Below are positions 54,159-64,000 of a stretch of 64,000 nucleotides of DNA, piece by piece (positions within the stretch are counted from its first letter, which is position 1; each line of letters begins with the position of its first letter). This DNA is from Xestospongia muta. Taxonomy: Eukaryota > Porifera > Demospongiae > Haplosclerida > Petrosiidae. The notes beneath the pieces were generated by a model, which saw nothing but the letters and a program-made list of their open reading frames with translations, ran no database searches and was not told the DNA's origin. The DNA lies in NCBI GenBank assembly GCA_963693285.1, contig OY848929.1, positions 4,466,501 to 4,530,500 of the forward strand, given 5' to 3'. The translations under genes and the position numbers were made by a program.

Positions 54159-55248
54159 TTAGCAAGAATAATAGTCTACTCAACATTTGAAAATAATTTG
54201 ATATTGCAAATTTATCTTATTTATCCAAAACATACCTTACATTAAAAGATATTCAACATGTTTATATTAATATCATAGTTATCTATATTCAATTTATCAA
54301 CAATCTCAGGTGGTGGAGTATCCATGATATATTTAGTACTGTGATGTACAATTGTTACTAACAATCCTCCATAACCAGTATTAATAATGTCAACAGTTAT
54401 ATAATGGTACCCATAAGATAAGTAAGATAACTCAGCCAAACTGGAATTAGTCCAAAATTGTTGATCTGTTTCACTATTATGAGGATTGGATCTGTACAAG
54501 AAAGGATGTCACAGCTCTCGCTAGGAAAGGAGTTTATACTCAATGTGTTTATATATGTACATTTATTTTATATATGTTCATGTATTTTTTTATGTATGCA
54601 CATGTATCCACATAACCTGTAATCATAGGATGGTGTATTATTACAGAATGGCTCTCACGTTCACTACATAAAATTTAAGAATTATCCAAATAACTCCAAT
54701 ATTTATCTTACCATTATCAATGACCTATATATTTTTATCCATCCACTTCATCAGGTATGTCCACGCTAACACAGCTCCACCTATCACTGGTGGTAATGAC
54801 ATTCCATTAAAGTAGGTCAGAATCATTAGATGTTGCTCCTATATCAACACTGACTTCTCTTACTCCAGATCTAGAATCACTAAATATTAAAAACAATTGT
54901 GTTGTACCCATTCATCCATTAATTCATCAATTTAACAAAACATACCTGACATTAAAAGATATTCAACATATTTATATTAATATCACAGTTATCTTATTCA
55001 ATTCATTAATCTCAGGTGGTGGAGTATCCATGATATATTCAGTACTGTGATGTACAGTTATTACTAGTAATCCTTCATAACCAGCAATACTAATCATAGG
55101 ATGTGCATATTATTAGTACTATCTCTCTTTTAAAAATAATAGCAAATAGATAATAATTTTACATTTCATAACATGATATTAAATATTTGAGATAAATTTT
55201 CAATATCAAATTATTTTAATAGATTAAGTAGACTATTATTCTTGCTAA
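54159..55248. other. Spacer of the ABCC palindrome
   Basis: The arms keep matching for about 50 bases past each stop codon (to about 54212 and 55195). The remaining 1 kb is not palindromic. It contains a direct repeat: about 54235-54395 resembles 54950-55097 (shared words include CAGGTGGTGGAGTATCCATG). A minus-strand ORF at 54242-54499 (SNPHNSETDQQFW, YHYITVDIINTGYGG) covers one copy. Confidence 0.6.
54242..54499 (-). pseudogene. Possible remnant of a beta-sandwich (PA14-like) coding exon
   Basis: An 85-codon open frame reads SNPHNSETDQQFW, then LSYLSYGYHYITVDIINTGY and GGLLVTIVHHS. The aromatic-rich strand followed by N-T-G-x-G-G-L is reminiscent of PA14 domains, but I cannot confirm this. 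A second, decayed copy of its 3' part lies at about 54950-55097 with indels breaking the frame. No start or splice context makes a complete gene, so a duplicated exon fragment is the most cautious reading. Confidence 0.25.
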
Positions 55249-60811
<5,563 letters not shown>

Positions 60812-60920
60812 CTCTGTGCAATTATATCTATATATAGGTGTAGCGGAAACGCCCACTATAGACAAACTGATTCTTATCATTAGTAATACCATCAAACTGA
60901 CAATAATTATCTACGCCATT
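60812..60920. promoter_or_regulatory. Short divergent region between ABCC copy 2 and small lysine-rich ORF
   Basis: 109 bases lie between the ABCC copy 2 start codon and the first ATG of the plus-strand small ORF. It has TATATATAGG at about 60831 but no demonstrable promoter. Confidence 0.25.
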
Positions 60921-61463
60921 ATGGAATCTGACAAAAGAAAAGAAAGAAGAATTATCGAAGAACAGAGATAGGAAAGTAAGTTCTTGCTTCAAACTCTTAC
61001 ATTTAGTGAATTTAATAATAGGCAGAGAACTAGATATATTGCATAAGAAGACACCTAAAGATCTTTGAAAGGAGGACTTGTTGATGTAAGTATAGTGTGT
61101 ACTATTTACATACATGTATATATGTGTTTTAATTGATAGGAAATAGAAGAACAAGAACGTCAAAAAGAACAGGAAGGAGCAGCTATTACTGTCAAAAAGA
61201 AGACTAGAGGAAAAGGAGGGAGACACGCTAAATTGACAGGTAATATGTGGGTGGGTATGTTGTGTACATGTATGTACGTGTCAATGGTCTTTTTTCTCAT
61301 AGCTACTGGTAAAAGTAGTTCTTTGTCTGTGACTAAACCATCTCCTTTGCTAAAAATAATTGATGGTATTGTTCCAGAGTTTTGTGCAATTAAGAAAGTA
61401 AAAGGGAGAAAAAAACCTCTAAAGACAAAGAAAAACATGAAGATGACAGTGATGATGTTTTAG
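60921..61463 (+). CDS. Small lysine-rich protein candidate, function unknown
   Basis: Three exon-like pieces are visible. 60921-60971 encodes MESDKRKERRIIEEQR and then a stop just before a GTAAGT. An exon after TTGATAG at about 61140 encodes EIEEQERQKEQEGAAITVKK and KTRGKGGRHAKLT. An exon after CTCATAG at about 61304 encodes ATGKSSSLSVTKPSPLLKII, DGIVPEFCAIKKVKGRKK and ends MKMTVMMF at 61463. Exons 2 and 3 have good splice signals, join in phase and share a Lys/Glu-rich, nuclear-looking composition. Exon 1 has an in-frame stop, so the 5' end may be wrong or the gene decayed. No family is recognised. Confidence 0.35.
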
Positions 61464-62160
61464 ATATTAGTCTTGTAACTATTAACCACCTCCTATAAAG
61501 ACAGCAGTAGTTACTGCTGTAGTGACAAAGTCTATTAGTGATAAAGTCTATTAAAACTCATTTTACTTCAATTAAGAAAGTCATGCTAAAACCACACTAA
61601 ATACTTCGAATGATGAAGAGGTACCCAAAAAACAGAAATGATGAGATTTTGTAAAGATCTGACTAAACTAAATGGACGTGACTAAACAGATGTGACTAAA
61701 CTATCATAATTATTTAAGTGCAAGTTGATTATTTCAAAAGAATCATCACCATTATCAATTTGTTAAGATGCCAATAAGGCCAGAGACATTAATTCAAAAA
61801 AATGTACTTTTATAATTTCTTGTGGCCTTGCCTCAAAAGCAGTAGCTATTGCTGGTTAGATGTGGTTGGTAAATCAAAGGGCATATATGGTATATAAGTT
61901 AGGAGATGCCAATCAGGTCAGAGACAGAAATTCAATAAAATGACAGGATGGATACCCAGTATCAATACCTTCAGCTCTGTTAACCAGTACCGTAGGTATT
62001 ACTGGACAGTATCACTCAGGCTCAATTTGTTGAAAAGGACTAACTAATTGAGAGTCATCACTTGGGGAAATATATGTCTAGCCAGTGGACATTGAAAGCA
62101 ACAAGATGAGTTCTTTGTTAATAAACTGGAGTATGTAATAGAATTGGTTCTTTCTTCATG
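61464..62160. other. AT-rich region without recognised genes
   Basis: No coding region is supported. A short direct repeat is visible: GCCAATAAGGCCAGAGACA near 61770 and GCCAATCAGGTCAGAGACA near 61909, each followed by AATTCAA. Confidence 0.4.
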
Positions 62161-62162
62161 AA

Positions 62163-62513
62163 GGGTTAACCATATAGGATAATATGACAGACATATAAGG
62201 TTAACAATATAAGGTAATACAACAGCCATAGAGCATTAACTATACAAGGTAATACAACAGACATGGAGGGTTAACAATATAAGGTAATATGACAGCCATA
62301 GCGGTTTAACAATATAAGGTAATACAACAGACATGGAGGATTAACCATATAGAGTAATATGACAGACATAGAAGGTTAACAGTAAAGGGTGACACGACAA
62401 TGTGGAGGCTTAACAATACAGGACAATATTACAGACACAGAGGGTTAACAATACAGGATACTACAGTAGTCATGGAGGTTTAACCATATAGGGTAATACA
62501 ACAGACATAGACA
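62163..62513. repeat. ~36-bp minisatellite, about ten degenerate copies
   Basis: The unit GGTTAACAATATAAGGTAAT followed by ACAACAGACATAGAG recurs about ten times with substitutions and small indels. It directly precedes the 54-bp array. Confidence 0.9.
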
Positions 62514-62518
62514 CTCAA

Positions 62519-62788
62519 CCTGATCCTCAACCACACTCAAGACAACCAAAACCACTCGACCTAAGGACACAACCTGATCCTGGACCACACTCAAGACAAC
62601 CAAAGCCACTCGACCTAAGGACACAACCTGATCCTCGACCACACTCGAGACAACCAAAGCCACTCGACCTAAGGACACAACCTGATCCTCGACCACTGTC
62701 AAGACAACCAAAGCCACTCGACCTAAGGACACAACCTGATCCTAGACCACACTCAAGACAACCAAAGCCACTTGACCTAAGGATCCAA
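62519..62788. repeat. 54-bp minisatellite, five copies
   Basis: Five units start at 62519, 62573, 62627, 62681 and 62735, each exactly 54 bp. Read on the plus strand one frame stays open from about 62488 to the stop at 62811 and gives 18-residue repeats PDPRPHSRQPKPLDLRTQ. The minus strand is also open (VVSLGRVALVVLSVVEDQ repeats). No start codon or splice context supports either as a gene. Confidence 0.93.
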
Positions 62789-63095
62789 AAGAGAACAACA
62801 ACCAGTAATCAGTGACAAATAATTCTCCAGGTCCTTAAGACTTGTGCAGTTATCAATGTCCAGTATTATAGAAAACCTATTAAAGAAACAAAAATGGTTA
62901 ATGGTATTGTATCAACTATAGAATAAAAAATGTTCATCTAGAATTAAGATATATAAAATATCAATCTTACATAGAGTAGTTATTAGAGAATGTCACTATA
63001 TCATCTCCACTCCAGTTAGTAATGTGTCACTATTAAATTAAAGGAAATACTTTAGTACATGTTTAGTATAGGACTGTCCATATTATTATAACTTA
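62789..63095. other. Region between tandem arrays
   Basis: About 300 bases separate the two arrays. A minus-strand segment bounded by AATAG and GTAAG (about 62971-63030) resembles the layout of the exon-like cores in the 127-bp units. Nothing else is recognised. Confidence 0.35.
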
Positions 63096-64000
63096 CAATA
63101 GTCCTCAGTTAATGTGGATCAGATCATAAATACCAGCACTGTCCGTGACCATTAAACCAGTCCATTCTATTATAAAACAAAAATGTTCAGTAGACATTTG
63201 TACTATTTAATAGGTCAACTTACAACAGTCATCAGTTAATGTAGATCAGGTCATCACTACCAGCACTGTCCATGACCATTAAACCAGTCCATTCTATTAT
63301 AAAACAAAAATGTTCAGTAGACATTTGTACTATTTAATAGGTCAACTTACAACAGTCATCAGTTAATGTAGATCAGATCATCACTACCAGCACTGTCCGT
63401 GACCATTAAACCAGTCCATTCTATTATAAAAGAAAAATGTTCAGTAGACTATTGTACTATTTAATATGTCAACTTACAATAGTCATCAGTTAATGTAGAT
63501 CAGATCATCACTACCAGCACTGTCCGTGAACATTAAACCAGTCCATTCTATTATAAAACAAAAATGTTCAGTAGACTATTGTACTATTTAATAGGTCAAC
63601 GTACAATAGTCATCAGTTAATGTAGATCAGATCATCACTACCAGCACTGTCCATGACCATTAACCAGTCCATTCTATTATAAAACAAAAATGTTCAGTAG
63701 ACTATTGTACTATTTAATATGTCAACTTACAATAGTCATCAGTTAATGTAATCAGATCATCACTACCAGCAATGTCCGTGACCATTAAACTAGTCCATTC
63801 TATTATAAAACAAAAATGTTCAGTAGACTATTGTACTTTTTAATAAATCAACTTACAATAGTCATCAGTTAATGTAGATCAGATCATCACTACCAGCAAT
63901 GTCCATGACTATTAAACCAGTCCATTCTATTATAAAAGAAAAATGTTCAGTAGACTATTGTACTATTTAATATGTCAACTTACAATAGTCATCAGTTAAT
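63096..64000. repeat. 127-bp tandem satellite running off the right edge
   Basis: The word CAGTTAAT recurs at about 63105, 63233, 63360, 63487, 63614, 63740, 63866 and 63993, a period of 126 to 128. Units are about 95 percent alike by eye. On the minus strand each unit has TTTTATAATAG, then about 70 bases, then GTAAGTTGAC, so every unit carries an acceptor-like and a donor-like site. One frame of the core reads WTGLMVTDSAGSDDLIYIN before a TGA. Confidence 0.93.

Noticed and set aside
62445..62732. Minus-strand repetitive ORF with valine-rich 18-residue units
   Set aside because: The 54-bp minisatellite is open on both strands; there is no splice or start context, so it is not called as a gene.
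62163..64000. CRISPR-like array
   Set aside because: Units are contiguous tandem repeats without unique spacers, and the sequence is eukaryotic.

Overview
The window is a piece of an animal nuclear genome. It is AT-rich and gene-dense, with multi-exon genes, GT-AG introns that are often only 45 to 70 bases long, and many microsatellites. It encodes metazoan signalling proteins: an EGFR-type receptor tyrosine kinase, Frizzled receptors, an MRCK kinase and a thioester-containing protein. Early-branching sequence features and very short introns point to a demosponge such as Amphimedon. That assignment is an inference, not a database result. Exon boundaries were read by eye from splice consensus and reading phase. 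Complete models whose exon lengths sum to a multiple of three were obtained for the RWD/RING gene, MRCK, CDKL2-like kinase, EGFR-like receptor, thioester protein and the first ABCC gene.

Layout: a GT92 glycosyltransferase (minus, 691-2446); an RWD plus RING-like protein (minus, 2841-5211); MRCK with kinase, coiled coil, C1, PH, CNH and CRIB (minus, 5727-18042, 43 coding exons); an orphan short gene candidate (plus, about 18141-18756); a CDKL2-like kinase (plus, 19848-23282); an EGFR-like receptor with a long repeat-rich, tyrosine-rich tail (minus, 23670-33008); and, divergent from it across 474 bases, an alpha-2-macroglobulin/complement-type thioester protein (plus, 33483-44764). A single-exon Frizzled gene lies inside intron 27 of the thioester gene on the opposite strand (40202-41911). 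Its paralogue lies just beyond the 3' end of that gene (45393-47165).

The right third holds two ABCC4-like transporters in tail-to-tail inverted arrangement (48621-54158 plus, 55249-60811 minus), forming a large palindrome with arms of about 5.5 kb and a spacer of about 1 kb. Beyond it are a small lysine-rich ORF and three successive tandem-repeat arrays: about 36 bp, 54 bp and 127 bp. The last runs off the right edge.

Functionally the set mixes cell-surface reception (EGFR-like, Frizzled), intracellular kinase effectors (MRCK downstream of Cdc42, CDKL2-like), innate immunity (thioester protein), efflux transport (ABCC) and protein modification (GT92, RING-like). Nothing suggests an operon or shared pathway. 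Clustering appears to result from compact genome organisation and local duplication.
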